This document shows, one piece after another, positions 1 to 5,826 of a DNA stretch of 9,028 nt (position 1 is its first letter; every line of letters starts with the position of its first letter). The stretch is from contig JACQEA010000301.1 of assembly GCA_016200825.1 (NCBI GenBank), forward strand, positions 1-9,028, in the 5' to 3' direction. Below the pieces are notes generated by a model that ran no database searches, was not told where the DNA came from, and saw only the letters and a list, made by a program, of their open reading frames with translations. Made by a program: the position numbers and the translations under genes. Source of the DNA: Chloroflexota bacterium (GTDB lineage Bacteria; Chloroflexota; Anaerolineae; UBA4142).

Positions 1-1
1 A

Positions 2-574
2 ATCGTTTCCGCGGTGAATTTGAATGTCAACGATACGGCCGGCACGAATGCCGCCGCCGCCGCAATCGTTGACTTGTCCAGCTTGCAAGTGCGCGTCACA
101 CTTTCCGAAGTGGATATCGCGAAAATAAAAACCGGTCAAACCGCGCAAATGACGGTGGATGCGTTATCGGGAAAAACGTACAACGCGCAAGTGCAAACTG
201 TTTCACCAGTCGGCACCGTCACGCAAGGCGTCGTGAATTATCCCGTGACGCTGGTTGTGAGTAATGTTGATGGCGCGATCAAACCGGGCATGACCGCGAA
301 TTTAGCAATTGCAGTTGAGAGACGCGAAAATGTTTTGATCATTCCAAATCGCGCGGTGCGAACGCAAGGCAATTCGAAAACCGTAACGGTATTATTCAAA
401 GGCGAACAAATTTCTGTGCCGATCGGCACGGGCTTATCGAACGATTCATTTGTCGAAGTGACGAATGGATTGAACGAAGGCGATACCGTTATAATTCAAA
501 CGACGCAAACGCGCACCGGTAATGTTCCGGGCGTCGGCGGGCAAGGCGCGCAATTCTTTGCCCCCGGACGATAA
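2..574 (+). CDS. HlyD/MacA-type (YknX-like) efflux adaptor subunit, C-terminal part (5' truncated by window)
   Basis: This is the membrane fusion/adaptor subunit of a MacAB- or YknXYZ-type ABC exporter. Such proteins sit outside the cytoplasmic membrane and couple the permease to export of peptides, lipids or drugs. The reading frame is open from base 2, so the N-terminal anchor and coiled-coil hairpin lie upstream of the window. A GTG at 14 is only an internal codon. The visible 190 residues begin in the lipoyl/beta-barrel junction (segment VDLSSLQVRVTLSEVDIAKIKTG). They continue through the beta-barrel to the family-typical IKPGMTANLAIAVERR stretch followed by VLIIPNRAV. They end in the membrane-proximal domain with VEVTNGLNEGDTVII and a Gly-rich tail. 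The stop is one base before the ATPase gene ATG, which supports co-translation. Family assignment is strong; the substrate is unknown. Confidence 0.9.
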   Translation: MVSAVNLNVNDTAGTNAAAAAIVDLSSLQVRVTLSEVDIAKIKTGQTAQMTVDALSGKTYNAQVQTVSPVGTVTQGVVNYPVTLVVSNVDGAIKPGMTANLAIAVERRENVLIIPNRAVRTQGNSKTVTVLFKGEQISVPIGTGLSNDSFVEVTNGLNEGDTVIIQTTQTRTGNVPGVGGQGAQFFAPGR

Positions 575-575
575 T

Positions 576-1247
576 ATGGCAGCCGTCATAGATATTCGCA
601 ACGTCACAAAAATTTACAAGATGGGTGAGTTAGATGTGCCCGCGTTGAATGGCGTCACGGTGACAATCCACGCGGGCGAAATGGTCGCGATCATCGGTCC
701 ATCCGGTTCGGGAAAATCTACGCTGATGAATGTGATCGGTTGTTTGGATTCACCAACCAGCGGAGATTATTTTCTGGATGGAATTCAAGTTTCAACGATG
801 ACGGATGACCAACTCGCCGCGATCCGCAACAAAAAAATCGGTTTTGTTTTTCAGACCTTTAATCTTTTATCCCGCACGACCGCGCTGGATAATGTCGAAT
901 TGCCGATGGTGTACGCGGGCGCGAAAGATGGCCGCGAACGCGCGCTCGGCGCGTTACAATCGGTTGGGCTCGGCGACCGTACGCATCATCGTCCCAACGA
1001 ATTATCGGGCGGTCAACAACAACGCGTCGCGATTGCGCGCGCGTTGGTCAATAGTCCCAGCATTATTCTCGCCGACGAACCAACTGGAAATCTCGATAGT
1101 AAATCCGGCGCAGAGATCATGGGAATTTTCAAGCGACTAAATCAAGAACAAGGTTTAACTGTCGTGTTAGTGACGCACGATCTCACCGTCGCTGGACTAG
1201 CGCAACGAACGATTCACATTCGCGACGGCGTCATTGTGAACGCGTAG
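576..1247 (+). CDS. MacB/LolD-type ABC transporter ATP-binding protein
   Basis: This is the cytoplasmic ATPase that drives the exporter formed with the adaptor and permease encoded on either side. The 223-residue protein is a complete nucleotide-binding domain of the MacB/LolD/FtsE class. It shows Walker A GPSGSGKST at residues 41-49, the Q-loop glutamine at 93 in VFQTFN, signature LSGGQQQR at 143-150, Walker B IILADE at 163-168 followed by PTGNLDS, and the switch histidine H201 in VTHD. I chose ATG 576 because the protein then starts right before the conserved VIDIRNVTKIYKMGE strand. An upstream in-frame GTG at 522 would only add residues overlapping the adaptor gene. The ATPase and permease are separate genes here, as in YknY/YknZ and unlike the fused E. 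coli MacB. No catalytic residue is missing. Confidence 0.96.
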   Translation: MAAVIDIRNVTKIYKMGELDVPALNGVTVTIHAGEMVAIIGPSGSGKSTLMNVIGCLDSPTSGDYFLDGIQVSTMTDDQLAAIRNKKIGFVFQTFNLLSRTTALDNVELPMVYAGAKDGRERALGALQSVGLGDRTHHRPNELSGGQQQRVAIARALVNSPSIILADEPTGNLDSKSGAEIMGIFKRLNQEQGLTVVLVTHDLTVAGLAQRTIHIRDGVIVNA

Positions 1248-1256
1248 GAGGACGAG

Positions 1257-2489
1257 ATGAATGTTTCCGAAAGTATTCGCATCGCCCTGCGAAGTCTGTA
1301 CGCAAATAAATTGCGCGCGATGTTGACGATGCTCGGCATCATCATCGGCGTGATGGCAGTGATCGCGATGTTGTCCATCGGCCGCGGCGCGCAAGCCGCT
1401 ATCACCGCGCAGATTCAAAGCATCGGCACAAATCTTTTATTTGTGCGCCCCGGCTCGGTGCGCCAAGAAGGCGTGCGCACTGCCGGATCCGCGACGACAC
1501 TGACGTTAGAGGATGGAGACGCGTTGCGAGGCGTGGTGAATGTCGTTGGCATCGCGCCGCAAATTGATGGCGGTGTGCAGATCGCGAATTTAGGAAATAA
1601 TTCTAACGCGCGTTTGTTGGGTGTCACGCCTGAATTTTTGGACGTGATGAATTATTCGCTCGCGAATGGTGATTTTATTTCTGCTTCCGCGATCACCGCG
1701 CGCTCGGCCGTGGTAGTCCTGGGCGCGGGCATCGCGCAAACATTATTTGATACTGGCGATCCGGTTGGACAAACCGTCCGAATGAATAATCAAACTTTCC
1801 GCGTGATCGGCGTAATGGAAGCAAAAGGCGGAAGCGGATTTCTAAATGTGGACAATCAAGTGTACGTGCCGTTCACAACCGCCGCGAGTCGTTTGACCGG
1901 CGGCGATCGTTTCCGCGGCCAGAATACCGCATCAGTCATCAATGTAAAAATTACCGATCCGAATTTGCAAGAAAGTGTCGTGCAAGACATCAGCGACATT
2001 TTGCGTGACCGCCATCATGTTTTGTTCGACGACGATTTCACGATTCAAAGTCAACAAGATATTCTCAACACCGCGAACCAAATTACCGGCGTGCTCACAA
2101 TATTTCTCGGCGGCATCGCGGCGATTTCGCTCGTCGTCGGCGGAATCGGGATTATGAATATTATGCTCGTCTCCGTTACCGAACGCACGCGCGAGATCGG
2201 CATTCGCAAAGCGATTGGCGCGCGCAAAAAAGATATTCTCACGCAATTCCTGACCGAAGCAATTATTCTCAGCGCGTCGGGCGGCATCATCGGAATTCTT
2301 TTTGGCGCGTTGATCGCGCGATTGATTTCAGGATTTTCTTTCGGCGGAAGTACGTTAAACACGGTTGTGGATCTGGATTCCGTAATCCTCGCCGTTGTTT
2401 TTTCGGTGGGAGTCGGATTGTTCTTTGGAATTTATCCGGCGAATCGCGCGGCGGGCTTGCATCCGATTGACGCATTGCGGTACGAATAA
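1257..2489 (+). CDS. MacB/YknZ-type ABC transporter permease (MacB_PCD + FtsX domains)
   Basis: This is the membrane subunit of the exporter, 410 residues, a normal length for unfused MacB-type permeases. The order seen is a short amphipathic N-terminus, then a first transmembrane helix at about residues 21-41 (MLTMLGIIIGVMAVIAML). An extracytoplasmic MacB_PCD-like domain runs to about 275. The C-terminal FtsX core has three helices starting near 278, with the conserved cytoplasmic loop TERTREIGIRKAIGA at 308-322 and a final PANRAAGLHPIDALRYE. In this mechanotransmission family the permease does not carry substrate through a channel but transmits ATPase motion to the outside. A perfect AGGAGG at 1246-1251 overlaps the ATPase stop codon and sits 5 nt before the ATG, so translation of the two genes is probably coupled. 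Confidence 0.96.
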   Translation: MNVSESIRIALRSLYANKLRAMLTMLGIIIGVMAVIAMLSIGRGAQAAITAQIQSIGTNLLFVRPGSVRQEGVRTAGSATTLTLEDGDALRGVVNVVGIAPQIDGGVQIANLGNNSNARLLGVTPEFLDVMNYSLANGDFISASAITARSAVVVLGAGIAQTLFDTGDPVGQTVRMNNQTFRVIGVMEAKGGSGFLNVDNQVYVPFTTAASRLTGGDRFRGQNTASVINVKITDPNLQESVVQDISDILRDRHHVLFDDDFTIQSQQDILNTANQITGVLTIFLGGIAAISLVVGGIGIMNIMLVSVTERTREIGIRKAIGARKKDILTQFLTEAIILSASGGIIGILFGALIARLISGFSFGGSTLNTVVDLDSVILAVVFSVGVGLFFGIYPANRAAGLHPIDALRYE

Positions 2490-2503
2490 TCGCAAACAAT
2501 CGA

Positions 2504-3085
2504 ATGCGGCGAGTACTATTCGGAATTTTATTTGCGCTGATCGGCGCGAGCGGGTTAGCCCTCGCGGGAATTGCCAGCGCGTTGGTATTGGAAAATCAAG
2601 ATTCGTTTTGCGCGGCATGCCACACCGAACCCGAAGTCACTTTTTTTCAACGCGCGTCGCAAGAAAAAAAAGTTGATCTCGCCGCGTATCACACCGCGGA
2701 AAAAACGCGGTGCATAGATTGCCATAGCGGCAGTGGACTATTCGGGCGCGTGAAAGGATTGCAACAAGGCGCGCACGACCTGCTGACATTTCTCAGCGGC
2801 AACTATCACAAACCCGCGATCACAACCAATCCGCTCGGCGATGATGCCTGTATCAAGTGTCACACCAATGTAGAAATTCGACCGCCAACGGCAAGCCGCA
2901 CCGGCACCGGACATTATCATTATTTTTTGCCGCAATGGCAGATGGAAGATCGCGCCGCGGCGCAATGCATCACGTGCCATCCATCGCATCTCGTCGGCAT
3001 CGAACGACTCGCATTTATGCCGCAAGGCAAAGTTGGGGAAACGTGCGACCAGTGCCACACCGCGTTGAGCGGAAAAATAAAATAA
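2504..3085 (+). CDS. Membrane-anchored pentahaem c-type cytochrome (NapC/NirT-like features)
   Basis: This is a probable electron-transfer protein on the outer face of the cytoplasmic membrane. The 193-residue product has one N-terminal hydrophobic segment at about residues 5-28, which could serve as uncleaved anchor or signal. It has five CxxCH haem c attachment motifs: CAACH 36-40, CIDCH 70-74, CIKCH 116-120, CITCH 155-159 and CDQCH 181-185. The first motif directly follows the helix, as in NapC/NirT/NrfH-type quinol-linked cytochromes, but those usually have four haems, so the family assignment is tentative. Other histidines (63, 91, 102, 137, 139, 162) could be distal ligands. The gene starts 14 nt after the permease stop and lacks a clear Shine-Dalgarno sequence, so it may depend on translation from upstream. 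No partner oxidoreductase is visible, so its electron acceptor is unknown. Confidence 0.87.
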   Translation: MRRVLFGILFALIGASGLALAGIASALVLENQDSFCAACHTEPEVTFFQRASQEKKVDLAAYHTAEKTRCIDCHSGSGLFGRVKGLQQGAHDLLTFLSGNYHKPAITTNPLGDDACIKCHTNVEIRPPTASRTGTGHYHYFLPQWQMEDRAAAQCITCHPSHLVGIERLAFMPQGKVGETCDQCHTALSGKIK

Positions 3086-3134
3086 TCTTTTTGTTCGATC
3101 AACCCGCGCGCGAAAATTTTTTGACGAGGAATCA

Positions 3135-4571
3135 ATGACGCATGTCAAGTCTGGAATTTTCTTTGCTCTCATTCTTGGAATAATTTTATTTTCGCACGTC
3201 TTTGCCGCCGCGCCCAGCGGCAACAGCCCAAGCGATCCGCTTTCAATTTCCAGCACAACATTATCCCTTGCGCCCAAGACGACAGTCTGGTTCTACTTCG
3301 ACTATATCGCGAGTGGTTCCGTGCGCGCGCTTTCGCGCGCGAATGTAACTCTGGATGCAAACGGCGTGAGTGGAATTCAATTCGGAATTTATACGCCGAC
3401 GCAAGGCATTGATTGGTTGCGCGATGAAACCACATCTCCGATTGGTCGCGGTACACCCTATTACGATACATTGACCGGTCTCGTTGTGCGCGATTTATTT
3501 TGGTCGGGCGCGTTCAACACCTCGGGACGATATTTGATCGCGGTCACCAACGCGAATTCTGTTGCGATTTTTTTTCGCTTGACCGTGACCGGAGATACCG
3601 TCTCGCTTTTCCCCGAACCCAAACCTTCACCCACTCCAACTTTATTTGTGCCGATCACGGTTACACCCGTACCGTCCACGACGATTCAAGGCAAAATTAT
3701 TTTTGAAACCGCGACCGGCGGCGACATCTACACGGTGAACGGTGATGGCACAAATCTCAATCTGGTGTCACACGGAATTGATCCCGCGTGGTCGCCCGAT
3801 GGCAAACAAATAATTTTTGCGCGATGGGACAACAGTGCGCCCGGTATTTTCATCGCCAATGCCGATGGCTCGAACGAACAAATTGTTTTCGGCGCGCCAC
3901 GAACGCGCTGGCCGCGGATGAGCTCGGATGGAAAATTCATCGTCTTCTCGCAAGAAAAAACTAAAGTCGAAAATAATATTATCTGGAAATTAGGCGTCAT
4001 CGAAATCGCGACCGGCAAACTCACCGAACCGCAATGCTCGCAACTTTGTTTCGTACCAAGCTGGAATAATGACAGTCAAACTATCGCGTTTACGGATCCC
4101 GGCATTGGCATCATGACAACAAATATTTTTGGCGGACCCGCGTCGCTAATTCTTGGACCCACTGGATCGTACTGGGACACGGCGGCAAATATTCCGCGTC
4201 CGAATTTGCATATGCCTCCGATCCAATTATCAAAGTGGAGTTCGGATGGCAAACGCATAGTCTATTCGCAATTTGCGAACGATCATTGGGATTTGAATGT
4301 AGTTAACGCGGATGGAACAAACCAGACTGGTCTAACGCGTCCGGATCCGTTCCTTTACATTCTTTTCGGCATCGCGCCGCAAAATGTCGCGCCGACTTGG
4401 TCGCCCGACAATCAACAAATTCTGTTTTTATCCGATCGCAACGGCAGATGGGAATTTTTCGTAACCGATCCAAGCGGCGCGAATATTCGCCAAGTGCTCA
4501 AGAGCCTCACCGACCGGATTTCGCTCCGCTTCGATTTTGAAAACGAACGCATGGTGGATTGGATCAAATAA
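3135..4571 (+). CDS. Secreted TolB-like protein: PPC-like domain, Pro/Thr linker, PD40 beta-propeller
   Basis: This is a 478-residue exported protein of unknown specific function, probably a binding or scaffold protein at the cell surface. A signal peptide occupies residues 1-24 (hydrophobic core GIFFALILGIILF, likely cut after VFA). Residues about 30-150 are a beta-rich region resembling the bacterial pre-peptidase C-terminal (PPC) domain, ending in a GRYLIAVTN strand. A Pro/Thr-rich linker spans about 160-182. From about 186 on comes a WD40-like PD40/TolB propeller with recurring W-S-x-D-G/N units: WSPDG 219-223, SSDG 263-266, SWNND from 309, WSSDG from 368, and WSPDN from 422. GAGGA at 3126-3130, four bases before ATG 3135, sets the start. 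No tolA, pal or other Tol genes are nearby, so this is not the classical TolB. Its place after the cytochrome suggests co-expression only. Confidence 0.86.
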   Translation: MTHVKSGIFFALILGIILFSHVFAAAPSGNSPSDPLSISSTTLSLAPKTTVWFYFDYIASGSVRALSRANVTLDANGVSGIQFGIYTPTQGIDWLRDETTSPIGRGTPYYDTLTGLVVRDLFWSGAFNTSGRYLIAVTNANSVAIFFRLTVTGDTVSLFPEPKPSPTPTLFVPITVTPVPSTTIQGKIIFETATGGDIYTVNGDGTNLNLVSHGIDPAWSPDGKQIIFARWDNSAPGIFIANADGSNEQIVFGAPRTRWPRMSSDGKFIVFSQEKTKVENNIIWKLGVIEIATGKLTEPQCSQLCFVPSWNNDSQTIAFTDPGIGIMTTNIFGGPASLILGPTGSYWDTAANIPRPNLHMPPIQLSKWSSDGKRIVYSQFANDHWDLNVVNADGTNQTGLTRPDPFLYILFGIAPQNVAPTWSPDNQQILFLSDRNGRWEFFVTDPSGANIRQVLKSLTDRISLRFDFENERMVDWIK

Positions 4572-4589
4572 TTTTCGTTCAGGTGTTCA

Positions 4590-4793
4590 ATGCGCGCGCG
4601 TTTGCGGCGTTTCCTAATTCGGCTCAGCCTCGCGCTGATGATTGCTTGGCTTTTTGCCAGCGTGCCAATCCCGCGCATCGCGCCGCAAAATTGGTTTGCG
4701 TTTTTCCAAGTTCCACTCGTTGTTTTCGTGCTGGTCTGCTACATCGGGAAATTGTTGATTGACACATTTTTCTATAATCAATTCAAACCCTAA
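4590..4793 (+). CDS. Small two-helix membrane protein, unknown function
   Basis: I do not recognise the family of this 67-residue protein. It has a strongly basic N-terminus (R2, R4, R6, R7, R11), a first hydrophobic helix at about residues 10-25, a short Pro-containing loop (PIPRIAP), and a second helix at about 41-61 with a single cysteine (C50). The tail ends NQFKP. The basic start predicts a cytoplasmic N-terminus and therefore a hairpin topology with both ends inside. The case for a real gene is positional: AGGTG at 4581-4585 lies four bases before the ATG, the gene fills the space between two operon members, and its stop codon abuts the strong ribosome binding site of the next gene. A role as an accessory subunit of the operon's membrane complex is possible but unproven. 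Confidence 0.68.
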   Translation: MRARLRRFLIRLSLALMIAWLFASVPIPRIAPQNWFAFFQVPLVVFVLVCYIGKLLIDTFFYNQFKP

Positions 4794-4805
4794 AGGAGGG
4801 ACAAA

Positions 4806-5333
4806 ATGAAATTGAATCGAGCACTCATTATCGCCGGCGTTCTCGCGTTGTTGGTTGTGGATGCCGCCGCCGCGTTCAATTTTGGCGCGGACTTTGGTCG
4901 CAACGAAGTACGTAATACGCGTTTGGATTTTGCGCAGACGCGCTTTGGCGCGCAAAGCACAAACAGTGATCAAGCCACCGCACTCGGCACACCCAACGCG
5001 CAGACCGGACAGCGCACGCAACAAGCTCAGCAAAATCAGCAAGGGCAGAACGCGCAACGACTTCAAACCGCGCAAGCCAGCGGACAAATCCCGCAAGGAT
5101 TTCAAAATGCGCGCAACGTAACCGGCACGGTCAAAAGTGTGAAAGGGTTCAATGTGGAATTGACCGCGCAAGATGGTAGCGTCATCAATGTGACGGTGGA
5201 CAATCAAACTCAAATTCAAAAGACAACAACCGGCACGATTTTGGATATCAAACTTGGCGCGCCCATTACGGTCCTCAGCGATCAAACCGGCAGTACGATC
5301 ACGGCGCGCATCATTCAGGTCCGCGAGCAATAA
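4806..5333 (+). CDS. Secreted DUF5666-like protein with Gln-rich region
   Basis: The 175-residue product has a signal peptide at about 1-23 (core RALIIAGVLALLVVDAAAA). A low-complexity Gln/Asn/Ala-rich stretch follows at about 64-101, where about two in five residues are Gln. The C-terminal beta-rich domain at about 103-173 has the pattern VTGTVKSVKGFNVELTAQDG, then INVTVDNQTQIQK and ITVLSDQTGSTITARII. That pattern matches small OB-like DUF5666 domains found in secreted proteins, whose function is not established. A perfect AGGAGG at 4794-4799, six bases before ATG 4806 and touching the stop of the preceding gene, gives high confidence in the start and suggests strong translation. It is the last gene of the operon, followed 23 nt later by a terminator. 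The domain call rests on pattern recognition. Confidence 0.82.
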   Translation: MKLNRALIIAGVLALLVVDAAAAFNFGADFGRNEVRNTRLDFAQTRFGAQSTNSDQATALGTPNAQTGQRTQQAQQNQQGQNAQRLQTAQASGQIPQGFQNARNVTGTVKSVKGFNVELTAQDGSVINVTVDNQTQIQKTTTGTILDIKLGAPITVLSDQTGSTITARIIQVREQ

Positions 5334-5356
5334 GTATTATTCGCTTCCCGCCCACT

Positions 5357-5388
5357 AGCCGCTTGGAATTCCGAGCGGCTATTTTCTT
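5357..5388 (+). terminator. Rho-independent terminator of the exporter/cytochrome operon
   Basis: The left arm AGCCGCTTGG (5357-5366) pairs with the right arm CCGAGCGGCT (5371-5380). This gives a 10-bp stem with a single T-G wobble and an AATT loop. It is followed at once by ATTTTCTT (5381-5388). It lies 23 nt after the DUF5666-like gene, where operon readthrough would be expected to end. Confidence 0.88.
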
Positions 5389-5450
5389 GCTCATTGGAAA
5401 AGAGTTGCCCATTCGCCGTTGGCGCACCAGCGGTTGGATGAAAACCAATT

Positions 5451-5480
5451 GGACACGGACGAACACAGACAAACGCAGAC
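5451..5480. repeat. Three degenerate 10-nt tandem units (consensus GAACACAGAC)
   Basis: The units are GGACACGGAC, GAACACAGAC and AAACGCAGAC, contiguous and in register. Each differs from the consensus at two positions or fewer. Similar ACACRGA-type strings recur in intergenic DNA of many Chloroflexota and other environmental genomes; that comparison is from memory, not from a search. Function unknown. Confidence 0.65.
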
Positions 5481-5487
5481 AATCATT

Positions 5488-5522
5488 CTCAGGGTTCTTC
5501 AGTTCCTTCGCGTTCGCTCAGG
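5488..5522. repeat. Repeat-like segment bounded by CTCAGG direct repeats
   Basis: CTCAGG occurs at 5488-5493 and again at 5517-5522, enclosing GTTCTTCAG and TTCCTTCGCGTTCGCT. Read on the minus strand it gives TCCTGAGCGAACGCGAAGGA. That resembles a widespread degenerate intergenic element often mistranslated into spurious proteins. Only one copy is in the window, so its repetitive nature is inferred. Confidence 0.35.
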
Positions 5523-5646
5523 ATATGGTTTTTCAGTGTCCTATTTTCAAGGGAGCGGAATCCATCACGGCGCAACAATCGAAAAATAAGATTGTCAACC
5601 CCAAAGAAATCGAACGTTTGATAAGCCGCGAGATTTTGTCCGTGCC

Positions 5647-5675
5647 TTGACACGACCAAAGGACAAGCATATAAT
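5647..5675 (+). promoter_or_regulatory. Consensus sigma-70 promoter of the liv operon
   Basis: TTGACA at 5647-5652 and TATAAT at 5670-5675 are both exact matches to the sigma-70 consensus hexamers and are separated by the optimal 17 nt. Transcription would start near 5682, giving a leader of about 145 nt before the substrate-binding protein gene. It is the only such promoter I found in the window, and it separates the liv operon from the upstream operon. Confidence 0.9.
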
Positions 5676-5715
5676 ACTGAACGATTTCATCCTCTGAATT
5701 TTCATTTCGTTCAGT
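5676..5715. promoter_or_regulatory. 9-bp inverted repeat directly downstream of the -10 box (candidate operator)
   Basis: ACTGAACGA (5676-5684) and its exact reverse complement TCGTTCAGT (5707-5715) are separated by 22 nt. The half-site centres are 31 bp apart, about three helical turns, so both could be contacted on one DNA face. The first half overlaps the expected transcription start. A bound regulator would therefore block initiation, which fits repression of an amino acid importer. As RNA the hairpin would be mostly lost if transcription starts at 5682. Confidence 0.5.
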
Positions 5716-5740
5716 TCGGCGTCACGAGAATCTTTTCCAC

Positions 5741-5750
5741 AAGGAGGTGA
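5741..5750 (+). promoter_or_regulatory. Isolated perfect Shine-Dalgarno sequence without a start codon in range
   Basis: AAGGAGGTGA is complementary over ten bases to the 3' end of 16S rRNA (UCACCUCCUU). No ATG, GTG or TTG lies 4-12 nt downstream of its GGAGG core. The nearest candidates are the GTG inside it (5747) and a TTG at 5774. The substrate-binding protein starts 76 nt further on with its own site, so the role of this sequence is unclear. Confidence 0.6.
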
Positions 5751-5811
5751 GGCGCGCTCCGGCAAATACTCAATTGACAAAATTGGATGAATGCAAGACA
5801 TCACATCTTCT

Positions 5812-5818
5812 GGAGGAG
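5812..5818 (+). promoter_or_regulatory. Ribosome binding site that fixes the substrate-binding protein start at 5827
   Basis: GGAGGAG lies 8 nt before ATG 5827, a good spacing. The in-frame ATG at 5791 lies upstream of this site and has no Shine-Dalgarno sequence at a usable distance. Starting at 5827 also leaves a clean lipoprotein signal peptide. Confidence 0.85.
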
Positions 5819-5826
5819 AAGAAAGA

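Larger units (their letters stand above)
5389..5646. other. Non-coding spacer with repeat-like sequence
   Basis: Between the terminator and the liv promoter I see no credible gene. An open frame of 95 codons (5363-5650) starts with TTG inside the terminator stem, has no ribosome binding site, and encodes a product without recognisable features. The spacer instead contains a 10-nt tandem repeat (5451-5480) and a following segment, about 5484-5523, that looks like an interspersed intergenic element. Confidence 0.6.

Noticed and set aside
522..575. Upstream GTG start for the ABC ATPase, adding 18 residues
   Set aside because: It overlaps the adaptor gene, has no ribosome binding site, and the added residues do not resemble the family. 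ATG 576 gives the normal N-terminus.
2738..3277. 179-codon open frame on the minus strand
   Set aside because: It is antisense to the cytochrome with its five CxxCH motifs and to the start of the propeller gene. No ribosome binding site or recognisable motif.
3324..3341. CGCGCGC-TTTC-GCGCGCG hairpin
   Set aside because: It lies inside the propeller coding sequence and follows from the genome's GCG codon preference. No T-run or gene boundary is present.
4614..5330. 238-codon open frame on the minus strand
   Set aside because: It is antisense to two well-supported genes, Arg-rich without domains, and typical of shadow frames in GCG-biased coding DNA.
5363..5650. 95-codon open frame in the spacer
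   Set aside because: It begins with TTG inside the terminator stem, lacks a ribosome binding site, crosses repeat-like DNA, and ends inside the promoter -35 box.
5791..5826. Earlier ATG for the substrate-binding protein
   Set aside because: It would put 12 polar residues before a perfect lipoprotein signal peptide, and the GGAGGAG site lies downstream of it.
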